A stretch of 64,000 bases of DNA from Tsukamurella tyrosinosolvens (GCF_900104775.1 NZ_FNSA01000003.1:2666001-2730000); one strand, 5' to 3'. Positions 34,569 to 41,204 are shown, counted from the first letter of the stretch. The notes: generated from the sequence alone by a model not told the origin. Numbers and translations: made by a program.

Positions 34569-34612
34569 GACCCGTCAGCCACGTCGTGGACAGTCAGGAG
34601 GCTCCTAGAGAT

Positions 34613-34633
34613 ATCGACTCCCCTAGTCTCCAC
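34613..34633 (+). repeat. Right attachment-site candidate (attR)
   Basis: ATCGACTCCCCTAGTCTCCA plus C, 18 of 21 identical to 16894-16914. AGTCTCC (34625-34631) complements the acceptor GGGGACT of the damaged tRNA-Ala at 16657, as expected if this is its original 3' end. Confidence 0.65.
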
Positions 34634-34696
34634 CCCCTTTTGCCGGCGATCCGCCGGTGACAAGGTCGCCGACGACACGGAAGGAGGTGCGGCGCC

Positions 34697-35155
34697 ATGA
34701 CCACGTTCATCCCCGCACCTGCTGTCCAGGTGTTCAACGCCGACTACAGCCTGCTCGACACCGTCCGCTGGACCGACGCCGTGAGCATGCTCCTGCGTGA
34801 AGCCGCGTTCGTCCTGGAGACGCACGTCCCACCCCGGGTCGTGCGCTCGCCGTCGGTGCAAATCGAAGTGCCGAAGTCGCTGATGCTGGCGCGGTACATC
34901 CACGTGCCGTACCGGCGCGATCCGGACTTCGCCACTCGCGCAGAAATCCTCGACCGCGACAAGCGAACATGCGCGTACTGCGGCGGTCGGGCCGACACGT
35001 ACGACCACGTGTTCCCGAGGTCGCGCGGCGGTGCTGAGACCTGGTTCAACCTCGTCGCCGCGTGCGGCCCGTGCAACCAGCTCAAGGCCGACCGGACCCC
35101 AGAAGAGGCCGGCATGAGGCTGCTCTGGGAGCCGTACCGTCCCAAGGACGCGTGA
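34697..35155 (+). CDS. HNH endonuclease
   Basis: 152 aa with a strong ribosome site (GGAAGGAGG). Zinc-binding and catalytic motif: RDKRTCAYCGGRADTYDHVF, then PRSRGGAETWFNLVAACGPC and CNQLKAD, i.e. CxxC, DHV/I, N, CxxC of the His-Me finger family. N-terminal 85 residues are a separate strand-rich domain. First gene right of the insertion; free-standing HNH genes are common in tRNA arrays of mobile elements. Confidence 0.88.
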   Translation: MTTFIPAPAVQVFNADYSLLDTVRWTDAVSMLLREAAFVLETHVPPRVVRSPSVQIEVPKSLMLARYIHVPYRRDPDFATRAEILDRDKRTCAYCGGRADTYDHVFPRSRGGAETWFNLVAACGPCNQLKADRTPEEAGMRLLWEPYRPKDA

Positions 35156-35243
35156 CCGCGCCCCGCGCCGCTGCAACAGGCGACGCGGGGCAGGGTCTGC
35201 TCCGCGCCGACACACGCCGGCCACGACTACAAAGGAGCAGCTC

Positions 35244-35513
35244 ATGGCTCAGGTTCCCGCCGAGGACATCCGCGAGGGCGACGTCGTCGACATCAAGCCG
35301 ATCCTGGACGACGCCACCGCGCGTCCCTGGGACTTCGGCCCCGGGCTCGACGGGAAGGCACTGGAATCGGCGCGCATGGTCGCCGAGCATGAGAACGCGC
35401 TCGCAGACGACTCCGAAGTGCAGGGCGAGAAGGTCGCGCTGTACACCGACCAGATGAACTTCGTCTTACCGAAGGGGTACCTGGTCGAGCGGACGGGGCG
35501 AGTCGATGCCTGA
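35244..35513 (+). CDS. Hypothetical acidic protein (89 aa)
   Basis: ATG 35244 with AAAGGAGC before it. MAQVPAEDIREGDVVDIKPI... A small beta-rich, acidic protein. Its stop overlaps the start of the next, frame-disrupted gene, so they form an operon. No family recognised. Confidence 0.75.
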   Translation: MAQVPAEDIREGDVVDIKPILDDATARPWDFGPGLDGKALESARMVAEHENALADDSEVQGEKVALYTDQMNFVLPKGYLVERTGRVDA

Positions 35514-35801
35514 CACGCTCGTCTGGGAGGTGACGGGCTTCGTTCCTTCACGCTCCGACGGTGGTCTCGTCGAAGCCTGCACCTTCGGCATCGAAGAGAC
35601 GCTCACAGACGCCGACAAGGTCGCGCACGACGTGCTCGGCTGCCCCTCGCTGAGCTCGCCACGGCGTACTCCGAGATGCGACTCGTCGAGGACGACCACT
35701 TCATGGACTCCGAGACGGTCCTCGGTGCCTCCGTTACCCAGTACCGCGATCGTGCTGGTGAACTCGTCGAACCGACGATCGTCACCAGGCTGGTCGGGTG
35801 A
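35506..35801 (+). pseudogene. Hypothetical gene with a -1 frameshift at a CCCC run
   Basis: The first frame gives MPDTLVWEVTGFVPSRSDGG...TDADKVAHDVLGC. It then loses coding character at 35643-35646 (CCCC), while the -1 frame continues as LAELATAYSEMRLVEDDHFM, DSETVLGASVTQYRDRAGEL and VEPTIVTRLVG to a TGA at 35801. One extra C would restore a single protein of about 98 aa. It could be a true frameshift, a sequencing artefact or a slippery CCC site. Confidence 0.65.
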
Positions 35802-35868
35802 CCACATACGTGCCCTGTGGCACGGTCGACGGACGGTAAACGTTGACAGCCGGGAAAGACCGGCACCT

Positions 35869-35939
35869 GGTCCGTTCGATTAGTGGCAGGTCGCAGCCTT
35901 CTCAAGGCTGTCGCGCGGGTTCGATTCCCGCACGGACCA
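35869..35939 (+). tRNA. tRNA-Glu(CTC)
   Basis: 71 nt. Acceptor GGTCCGT/ACGGACC; anticodon stem CAGCC/GGCTG with loop TTCTCAA; T arm GCGGG-TTCGATT-CCCGC. First tRNA of the right half of the array. Confidence 0.9.
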
Positions 35940-36058
35940 CAACGCCCGCGTAGAAGCCGCGGGCGCCAGGGCTGCGGCGCCGGGGGCGGAACTCCCCCGG
36001 GACGAATACCAGCGACATGCCGCCGCACCCGACCTACCCGCCCCGAGAGGAGAGCACC

Positions 36059-36631
36059 GTGTCCCCGACACCGATCTGGCTGCTCGATTTCGACGGCGTG
36101 CTCAACGCGCTCTCTAAGGCGGGTGGCACCTCGTACTGGTCCGACTGGCGCAGCGCCCGCATCGACCACCCGCACGGTGAGACGAACCGCAAGGGCAACG
36201 TGATCCGTCTGCCGCTGCTCTGGTCCGACACCGTGATCGCGGCGGTCGACGACGCGGTGACGGCCGGCGTGGACGTGCGCTGGCTCTCGACGTGGCGCGG
36301 CGACACCGAGCGGCTACTCGACGTGATCCCGGGCCTGCCCGAGCTCCCCTGGCTCGACGAGTCGATCCTCGAGACGACCGCCGCCGACGGACTCGATCCC
36401 AGCGAGCGGATGTACTCCGGCCCGTGGAAGGTGGAGGTCGCCAAGGCGTACGTGCCCGACGACGCTCCCCTGCTCTGGACCGAGGACGCCTTCGAGGTCG
36501 ACGTCCTCTCGGAGAGCTGGCGTCGCGCCCGCACGGGCCCGACGACGTTCCTGCGGCCGCATCCGATGCAGGGGCTGATCCGCAAGCACGTGGCCACGAT
36601 CGAGGAGTGGGTGGCCGACTACGCCGGCTGA
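36059..36631 (+). CDS. HAD-superfamily protein, RNA-repair (HAD_SAK) type
   Basis: 190 aa from GTG 36059, with AGAGGAGAGCACC upstream. The nucleophile motif is IWLLDFDGVLNALS, and the second motif VRWLSTWRGDTERLL gives the Thr/Ser loop with a Trp. Later LLWTEDAFEVD supplies acidic Mg ligands. The WLSTW layout and size match HAD domains called HAD in Swiss Army Knife RNA repair proteins. Likely a phosphatase acting on RNA ends. A second HAD gene follows at 36682. Confidence 0.7.
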   Translation: MSPTPIWLLDFDGVLNALSKAGGTSYWSDWRSARIDHPHGETNRKGNVIRLPLLWSDTVIAAVDDAVTAGVDVRWLSTWRGDTERLLDVIPGLPELPWLDESILETTAADGLDPSERMYSGPWKVEVAKAYVPDDAPLLWTEDAFEVDVLSESWRRARTGPTTFLRPHPMQGLIRKHVATIEEWVADYAG

Positions 36632-36681
36632 GGGCGCGCCCTTCTCGCTGGCAACCTGTCGGCGCTCTACGGTGGTTCGCC

Positions 36682-37197
36682 ATGGCAGACGATGCATCCC
36701 GCGCGGTGTTCCTCGACATCGACGGCACGCTGAACGTGCCGGCGGCCGACACCGGATTCACGCTCCTGACCCGGCCGTCCGGCTTCCCGACCCACGTCGT
36801 CAAGGACGTCCGGGACTGGCTCTGCGACCTGCAGGCGCGCGGGGTCCGCCTGATCTGGAACTCCACGTGGAACGACCAGTGCGACGACTACGCCGCCTGG
36901 TTCGGTCTTCCCCGAGACCTTGAGTGGATCCCGCACGACGAGAACCGCGTGAGCTTCGGCCACAGCCTCAAGGTGCGCGGCGCCGTGGACTTCCTCGCGC
37001 GGCACCCGGAGATCGAACGCGCGGTGGTTCTCGACGACGTGCTGGGCTTCCTCGAGCACGAGCTCGAGGACGTCATCGCCGGGCGGCTGTTTCTCCCGGA
37101 GCTCGATGAACTCCACGGGGTGACACGCGCCGTCATCGACGAGACCGAGCAGTTCCTGTTCTCCTCGTCGAGTGGCCGCACAACGCGGCCCGACTGA
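36682..37197 (+). CDS. HAD-superfamily protein, RNA-repair (HAD_SAK) type
   Basis: 171 aa. Motifs: VFLDIDGTLNVPA (DxD), VRLIWNSTWNDQCDDYAAWF, and AVVLDDVLGFL (final Asp pair). Distinct from but related to the HAD protein just upstream, which suggests duplication. Placed among tRNA genes, an end-healing role in tRNA repair is plausible. Confidence 0.72.
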   Translation: MADDASRAVFLDIDGTLNVPAADTGFTLLTRPSGFPTHVVKDVRDWLCDLQARGVRLIWNSTWNDQCDDYAAWFGLPRDLEWIPHDENRVSFGHSLKVRGAVDFLARHPEIERAVVLDDVLGFLEHELEDVIAGRLFLPELDELHGVTRAVIDETEQFLFSSSSGRTTRPD

Positions 37198-37211
37198 CAC
37201 GAGGAGTCACG

Positions 37212-37466
37212 ATGGCTGACGAGTTCAAGGTGTACGCGCGCATGGAAGTCGAGTGCGACGCCGTGATCGAGATCAACCGGCCGGAGGCACTGCGCCTTAC
37301 CGGACTCCCGGAGGACGTCAGCGACGACACCCTCTTCGAGGCGACGAGCAAGTATTTCTGGGGGTACCGCTCCGGCACCGACTCCTTGGTCGACGAGGCC
37401 TTCAACGAGGCTCTCGGCCCCGACCCCGACGGGGCGGCCGACGAGTACTCCTTCCTCGGGTACTGA
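37212..37466 (+). CDS. Hypothetical acidic protein (84 aa)
   Basis: ATG 37212, ACGAGGAGTCACG upstream. MADEFKVYARMEVECDAVIE... then LTGLPEDVSDDTLFEATSKY. Compact, acidic, no domain recognised. Third gene after the HAD pair. Confidence 0.75.
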   Translation: MADEFKVYARMEVECDAVIEINRPEALRLTGLPEDVSDDTLFEATSKYFWGYRSGTDSLVDEAFNEALGPDPDGAADEYSFLGY

Positions 37467-37497
37467 CCCGAAGATCGCTGGCAGTTCGCCGGCACCT

Positions 37498-37570
37498 GGT
37501 CCGGTAGCTCAGTTGGTAGAGCGCTCGCCTGAAAAGCGAGAGGTCGCCGGTTCGATTCCGGCCTGGACCA
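37498..37570 (+). tRNA. tRNA-Phe(GAA)
   Basis: 73 nt. Acceptor GGTCCGG/CTGGACC; anticodon stem CTCGC/GCGAG with loop CTGAAAA; T arm GCCGG-TTCGATT-CCGGC. Confidence 0.95.
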
Positions 37571-37574
37571 CCAT

Positions 37575-37655
37575 GCGCCCGTGGCGGAATGGCAGACGCG
37601 CCGATCTGAGGGGTCGGTGTCTCCGGACGTGCAGGTTCAACTCCTGTCGGGCGCA
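37575..37655 (+). tRNA. tRNA-Leu(GAG)
   Basis: 81 nt, long variable arm. Acceptor GCGCCCG/CGGGCGC; anticodon stem CCGAT/GTCGG with loop CTGAGGG; CCA is encoded right after the discriminator A, which few neighbours have. Confidence 0.92.
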
Positions 37656-37659
37656 CCAA

Positions 37660-37732
37660 GCCGCGGTAGCTCAGTGGATAGAGCACCTGCCTACGGAGCA
37701 GGGGGTCGGGGGTTCGAATCCCTCTCGCGGCG
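37660..37732 (+). tRNA. tRNA-Arg(ACG)
   Basis: 73 nt. Acceptor GCCGCGG/TCGCGGC; anticodon stem CCTGC/GCAGG with loop CTACGGA; T arm GGGGG-TTCGAAT-CCCTC. Confidence 0.95.
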
Positions 37733-37789
37733 CTCGGGCGCTCTGCGCCTCGGCGTCCATGCGGACGCCAGCTCGCCTACGGTCCCGGC

Positions 37790-38029
37790 ATGGACGAGAA
37801 CCAGATCGAATACGCGAAGTGCCGCGACTGCCACCTCTTCGTCGAGGCGAACTACTCCGCCGAGATGTACCCCGACGAGGGATACGCCCCGTACGTGCAC
37901 TTGCACGGCGGAACGGCGGAGGACGAGAAGATCGACGAGTCGCATGAAGCCCAGCCGGGCGAGGTGCGGACCCTCGCGTGGTGGCGCCAGTTCGGGCCAC
38001 CGGAGATGCTTGAGCGATTCACCGACTGA
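37790..38029 (+). CDS. Hypothetical protein with a CxxC (79 aa)
   Basis: MDENQIEYAKCRDCHLFVEA..., with one CRDC and an acidic body; two His in HLHGGTAEDEK may complete a metal site. No ribosome site of note (start assigned by frame). Function unknown. Confidence 0.65.
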   Translation: MDENQIEYAKCRDCHLFVEANYSAEMYPDEGYAPYVHLHGGTAEDEKIDESHEAQPGEVRTLAWWRQFGPPEMLERFTD

Positions 38030-38054
38030 ACCGCGAGACCGGCCGCAAGGTCAA

Positions 38055-38131
38055 TGGCTTCTAGCTCATGTGCTGGTTAGAGCGCCGTCCTGATAAGACG
38101 GAGGTGCCGGGTTCGACCCCCGGGGAGTCAA
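38055..38131 (+). tRNA. tRNA-Ile(GAT), second copy
   Basis: 77 nt with a 12-nt D loop. Acceptor TGGCTTC/GGAGTCA; anticodon stem CCGTC/GACGG with loop CTGATAA; T arm CCGGG-TTCGACC-CCCGG. Confidence 0.88.
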
Positions 38132-38305
38132 CTGGGCCGCGCCGGCGACGGCGGGCCTGAGGGTAGCGCGCAGTACCCCCCTCGCCTGTGACCCGTTCGA
38201 CGGGGTGGCGGTGAAGGCGCGTCGGCAGACCTGCGGCTCGGAACTGGCCTGGCGGCCCCGAGAAGCCCGTGCAGGTCGCACCGCGGGTCCGTCAAGTCCG
38301 CACAT

Positions 38306-38379
38306 GGCCGTGTAGCTCAGCAGAGAAGAGCGCCACCCTGTCACGGTGGAGGTCGCGGGTTCGAGTCCCGTCATGGTCG
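38306..38379 (+). tRNA. tRNA-Asp(GTC)
   Basis: 74 nt. Acceptor GGCCGTG/CATGGTC; anticodon stem CCACC/GGTGG with loop CTGTCAC; T arm GCGGG-TTCGAGT-CCCGT. Confidence 0.92.
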
Positions 38380-38429
38380 CAACCGATCTCGTCGGAACTC
38401 TGCCCCGTGCACGGGGCGCGTTTCGGCGC

Positions 38430-38503
38430 GGTCGCTAGATCGCAGGCCGGCGGAGGACCGCCGGCCTGTTCGCACCGCGGTTCGACTCCGCGGGCCCACG
38501 TCA
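38430..38503 (+). repeat. tRNA 3' fragment (T arm) with preceding hairpin
   Basis: A T-arm-like CGCGG-TTCGACT-CCGCG followed by GGCCCAC, without matching 5' acceptor or a normal anticodon arm; instead a strong GGCGG/CCGCC hairpin precedes it. Probably a relic of a tRNA. Confidence 0.4.
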
Positions 38504-38589
38504 CCGCACGTGGGAACGGACGCGGCGGGCGCGATCGACGAGGTGGGAAACCGGCGCGCGTACGGCCCGGCGAAACTACACCTCACCCT

Positions 38590-38662
38590 GGTCCCCTAGC
38601 TCAGCTGGGAGAGCGCTCCGTTCACACCGGAGAGGTCGTCGGTTCAAGTCCGGCGGGGACTA
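38590..38662 (+). tRNA. tRNA-Val(CAC)
   Basis: 73 nt. Acceptor GGTCCCC/GGGGACT; anticodon stem CTCCG/CGGAG with loop TTCACAC; T arm GTCGG-TTCAAGT-CCGGC. Confidence 0.95.
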
Positions 38663-38684
38663 CGTCGCGCCTCCGGGCGCACAG

Positions 38685-38767
38685 GCCGGGTTGCGTGAGC
38701 GGCCAAAACGAGCGGATTGTAAATCCGTCGCCTTCGGGTTACGGAGGTTCGAATCCTTCACCCGGCA
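38685..38767 (+). tRNA. tRNA-Tyr(GTA)
   Basis: 83 nt with long variable arm. Acceptor GCCGGGT/ACCCGGC; anticodon loop TTGTAAA; T arm GGAGG-TTCGAAT-CCTTC. Confidence 0.95.
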
Positions 38768-38915
38768 CACCAGTCGCTTCACCGTGGAGTCCACAGGCCC
38801 AACCCACGGACGCGCCAACTCGGCGCGGTGCGTGCCCCGAGAACCTGACCCGGTCTCGGGGGATTCGCGGGAAGCTCGCCTCGGCGGGTGTGTACTAAGG
38901 CCAAGGGTCACCTAA

Positions 38916-38989
38916 CGGGGTGTGGCGCAGCTTGGTAGCGCATCCGCTTTGGGAGCGGAGGGTCGCACGTTCGAATCGTGTCACCCCGA
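38916..38989 (+). tRNA. tRNA-Pro(TGG)
   Basis: 74 nt. Acceptor CGGGGTG/CACCCCG; anticodon stem TCCGC/GCGGA with loop TTTGGGA; T arm GCACG-TTCGAAT-CGTGT. Confidence 0.95.
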
Positions 38990-39045
38990 CGCAGATCCCG
39001 CGACAGCGCAAGGCTGTCGCGGCACCGACTAGGCGAGGAGACACG

Positions 39046-39252
39046 GTGGTTCACTGCTGCTTGGCTATGGCCGCGCAGGTCGAGTTCGCCTGCGACAGGC
39101 ATCCGGAACTCGCGGACTGCCCCGACAGCCTGATCAAGAGAAGCACCACGTTCGGGGAGTACGGCATCCGCGTCCATGACGGCGGATCCTCCTGGGTCAC
39201 CATCGCGTACTGCCCCTGGTGCGGCACGAAGCTGCCGCAGTCGGTGGGTTGA
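39046..39252 (+). CDS. Zinc-ribbon-like protein (68 aa)
   Basis: GTG 39046 with GAGGAG five bases upstream. Cys pairs at the start (VHCCLAM, FACDRHPELADC) and at the end (IAYCPWCGTKLP, a ribbon knuckle). Probably a zinc-stabilised small protein; no specific function. The upstream frame extension lies in tRNA-Pro and is not coding. Confidence 0.7.
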   Translation: MVHCCLAMAAQVEFACDRHPELADCPDSLIKRSTTFGEYGIRVHDGGSSWVTIAYCPWCGTKLPQSVG

Positions 39253-39256
39253 CGAT

Positions 39257-39329
39257 GCCCGCGTAGCTCAGCGGATAGAGCGTCCGCCTCCGGAGCGGAA
39301 GGCCGCAGGTTCGAGTCCTGCCGCGGGCA
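39257..39329 (+). tRNA. tRNA-Arg(CCG)
   Basis: 73 nt. Acceptor GCCCGCG/CGCGGGC; anticodon stem TCCGC/GCGGA with loop CTCCGGA; T arm GCAGG-TTCGAGT-CCTGC. Confidence 0.95.
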
Positions 39330-39339
39330 CAACTGACCC

Positions 39340-39412
39340 GCCCCTATAGCTCAGTCGGTAGAGCAGCTTCCTTTTAAGTTGCAGGTCGCAGGTTCAAGTC
39401 CTGCTGGGGGCA
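39340..39412 (+). tRNA. tRNA-Lys(TTT)
   Basis: 73 nt. Acceptor GCCCCTA/TGGGGGC; loop CTTTTAA. The anticodon stem GCTTC/GTTGC has two T-T mismatches, so function is uncertain. Confidence 0.85.
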
Positions 39413-39440
39413 CACGGTTTCCGGTCCGCAACCGGGTCGA

Positions 39441-39513
39441 AGGGGCGTAGCTCAGCTGGCAGAGCGTCGGTCTCCAAAACCGAAGGTCGCAGGTTCGATC
39501 CCTGTCGCCCCTG
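39441..39513 (+). tRNA. tRNA-Trp(CCA)
   Basis: 73 nt. Acceptor AGGGGCG/CGCCCCT; anticodon stem TCGGT/ACCGA with loop CTCCAAA; T arm GCAGG-TTCGATC-CCTGT. Confidence 0.95.
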
Positions 39514-39579
39514 CTACTCCGGGCCGCTGATCGGCGCCTCGGAACGAGAGACTGTGGCGTCTGTCGCGGTTTCGCCCAT

Positions 39580-39657
39580 GGCGCTGTTGCTCTGTTGGTG
39601 AGGGGCGACCGGATTTTCACTCCGGGTAGGACGCGGGTTCGATTCCCGTCAGCGCTA
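39580..39657 (+). tRNA. tRNA-Glu(TTC)
   Basis: 78 nt. Acceptor GGCGCTG/CAGCGCT; D stem GCTC/GGGC; anticodon stem CCGGA/TCCGG with loop TTTTCAC; T arm GCGGG-TTCGATT-CCCGT; variable loop slightly long. Confidence 0.88.
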
Positions 39658-39667
39658 CTGCTCGCAC

Positions 39668-39740
39668 GCCCCCGTAGCTCAGTGGACAGAGCGCGGGTTT
39701 CCTAGACCAGGGGTCGGCGGTTCGAATCCGTCCGGGGGCA
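39668..39740 (+). tRNA. tRNA-Arg(CCT)
   Basis: 73 nt. Acceptor GCCCCCG/CGGGGGC; loop TTCCTAG; one G-A mismatch in the anticodon stem CGGGT/ACCAG. Confidence 0.9.
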
Positions 39741-39773
39741 CGCTCGAAGGCACAGACGACACAGGAGGCAGCG

Positions 39774-39986
39774 GTGGGGAACCGAGAAGAGATCCTTACG
39801 GATGAGGACATCGCGGACATCCGCAGGGAATACGACACCGACCAGGAGCTGACGGACGAACTGCTACGTAGCGTCCTCACCGACGATCAGGCGCGCCTCA
39901 TCCATCTCGGGCGTGAGTGGGGATGGAATGACACCGAGGCTCGAGACGGCCTCTATGTCCTGCTCCGTGATCACCGCGATGCCTGA
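39774..39986 (+). CDS. Hypothetical acidic helical protein (70 aa)
   Basis: GTG 39774 with ACAGGAGG upstream. MGNREEILTDEDIADIRREY... repeats Asp/Glu helices with no recognisable domain. Confidence 0.78.
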   Translation: MGNREEILTDEDIADIRREYDTDQELTDELLRSVLTDDQARLIHLGREWGWNDTEARDGLYVLLRDHRDA

Positions 39987-40031
39987 GCTTGGCTTGGCCC
40001 ACGCGCACCCCTCCAACGAAGGAGTAGACCG

Positions 40032-40667
40032 ATGTCAGGGACACCGCACCAGCCCGAGCACGCGCTGATCTCTCCCCCGAGCCACAGCCAGCTCGACGCG
40101 CTGTTCATCGTCGACGTCGAGGCCACCTCCCCCACTCCGATGACCGGGGTGATGACCGAGTTCGCTGTGGTGCACGTGCACTCCGGACGCTCGTTCTACG
40201 GGCACCTGTACCGCAACCACCCGCACCCGGACATCCCGGCTCTGCCCGTGGCGGACGAGGACGAGGACGGCTACCTCATCCCCGAGCCCTTCTGGATCAC
40301 CGACGGGAAGAACCTCGAGCAGAAGGTCGACGGACTCGATGTCGAGGACGTGGCACGTGACCTGCAGCGCTGGCTCGCCGACTTCCGTCTCACCCGGCGA
40401 GTGTTGGTCAGCGACAACAACGGCTTCGACGCCATGTGGCTGAACTGCTTCACCGATCCCTCGATCGGCGAGCTGCTGTTCGGGCACTCGTCACGCCGAA
40501 TCGGCGACTTCGCCGCCGGCGTAAGGGGCCAGTGGGAGGCGCAGTCGAGTTGGAAGCAGCTGCGACGCACCGCCCACTCACATCACCCGCTCGACGACGC
40601 CCACGGCAACGCGGAGGCGCTGCGGGTGTTGCTCGGAGTCGATACGGGCTGGAAGCTCACCAGGTAG
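40032..40667 (+). CDS. DEDDh 3'-5' exonuclease (RNase T/DnaQ type)
   Basis: 211 aa. ATG 40032 with GAAGGAG upstream. Exo I motif FIVDVEATSPTP (DxE), Exo II around LVSDNNGFDAMWL (Asp), Exo III HHPLDDAHGNAEAL (His and Asp). RNase T-like enzymes trim 3' ends of tRNA and other stable RNA. Its last 22 bases, including the TAG stop, lie inside tRNA-Ala(GGC), which begins at 40646: the tRNA acceptor codes for GW and the D arm holds the stop. This physical link fits a tRNA-processing role. Confidence 0.78.
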   Translation: MSGTPHQPEHALISPPSHSQLDALFIVDVEATSPTPMTGVMTEFAVVHVHSGRSFYGHLYRNHPHPDIPALPVADEDEDGYLIPEPFWITDGKNLEQKVDGLDVEDVARDLQRWLADFRLTRRVLVSDNNGFDAMWLNCFTDPSIGELLFGHSSRRIGDFAAGVRGQWEAQSSWKQLRRTAHSHHPLDDAHGNAEALRVLLGVDTGWKLTR

Positions 40668-40718
40668 AGCGCCGCACTGGCAGTGCGGAGGTAGCGGGTT
40701 CGATTCCCGTCCGGTCCA
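40646..40718 (+). tRNA. tRNA-Ala(GGC), overlapping the exonuclease gene
   Basis: 73 nt. Acceptor GGGCTGG/CCGGTCC; D arm GCTC/GAGC; anticodon stem CCGCA/TGCGG with loop CTGGCAG; T arm GCGGG-TTCGATT-CCCGT. Its first 22 nt are shared with the end of the upstream gene. Confidence 0.9.
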
Positions 40719-40739
40719 CAAAGCGCAGTCCCGCGGGCT

Positions 40740-40790
40740 GCGCTCAGCGAGAGGTAGAAGCGGGGTTCGACTCCCCGCGATGCGGGTGCC
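40740..40790 (+). repeat. tRNA T-arm fragment
   Basis: GCGGGG-TTCGACT-CCCCGC with no matching acceptor or anticodon arm; upstream part resembles a decayed tRNA. Low-information relic. Confidence 0.35.
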
Positions 40791-40803
40791 GCCTCTCGCG
40801 CCC

Positions 40804-40875
40804 GGTTTCGTAGCTCAGTGGGAGAGCGCCTCGGTGACATCGAGGAGGCCGCTGGTTCGATCCCAGCCGAGACCA
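40804..40875 (+). tRNA. tRNA-Val(GAC)
   Basis: 72 nt. Acceptor GGTTTCG/CGAGACC; anticodon stem CCTCG/CGAGG with loop GTGACAT; T arm GCTGG-TTCGATC-CCAGC. Confidence 0.93.
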
Positions 40876-40955
40876 CGTTCGCCTGCCCGAAGCCCCGGTG
40901 TCAGGGCGCAGGCGCGTTCGAACTGCAGGTGACCGGCACCGGGATCCTGCCCCAA

Positions 40956-41030
40956 CGCGGAGTGGAGCAGCTAGGTAGCTCGCTGGGCTCATAACCCAGA
41001 GGTCGCGCGGTTCGAATCCCGCCTCCGCAA
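40956..41030 (+). tRNA. Initiator tRNA-fMet(CAT)
   Basis: Position 1-72 is the C-A mismatch typical of initiators; the acceptor otherwise pairs GCGGAG/CTCCGC. The anticodon stem CTGGG/CCCAG has the three consecutive G-C pairs of initiator tRNA, loop CTCATAA. One extra C is bulged in the T stem. 75 nt. Confidence 0.85.
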
Positions 41031-41087
41031 CGAAGCACGGCGCCCTTGCGTCGCGCTGATCGACGAGTCCCCCTCGGACTCGGTTGA

Positions 41088-41160
41088 CGCCGTGTAGCTC
41101 AGTTGGTAGAGCCGCGCACTCATAATGCGCAGGTCGCGGGATCGAGACCCGCCACGGCTA
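41088..41160 (+). tRNA. tRNA-Met(CAT), elongator (or Ile2)
   Basis: 73 nt. Acceptor CGCCGTG/CACGGCT with first pair mismatched; anticodon stem GCGCA/TGCGC with loop CTCATAA. T loop is ATCGAGA instead of TTCGAGA, unusual. Distinguishing Met from lysidine-modified Ile(CAT) needs a profile search. Confidence 0.82.
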
Positions 41161-41175
41161 CGAGGATCCACCGCG

Positions 41176-41204
41176 GTCGGGTTCGACTCCCGCCGGCTCC
41201 ACCA
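41176..41204 (+). repeat. tRNA 3' end fragment with CCA
   Basis: GGTCGGGTTCGACTCCCGCC then GGCTCCACCA: T arm, acceptor strand and CCA of a tRNA with no 5' half. It follows tRNA-Met directly and may mark a past integration or recombination event. Confidence 0.5.

Larger units (their letters stand above)
16657..34633 (+). mobile_element. Integrative element (about 18 kb) inserted in a tRNA-Ala gene, with P450 cargo and Tn554-like recombinases
   Basis: The element separates two halves of one tRNA array. Its right end has two tyrosine recombinases and a TnpC-like gene ending 45 bases before a 21-base copy (34613-34633) of a tRNA-Ala 3' end. The same sequence, 18 of 21 identical, ends the tRNA-Ala at 16841-16913. 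The displaced 3' end at the right edge complements the acceptor of the damaged tRNA-Ala at 16657. Exact left edge is uncertain (about 16720 or about 16914), possibly because of two successive integrations. Cargo is the CYP153-type operon, transporter, regulators and an ImmA/IrrE protein. Confidence 0.7.
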
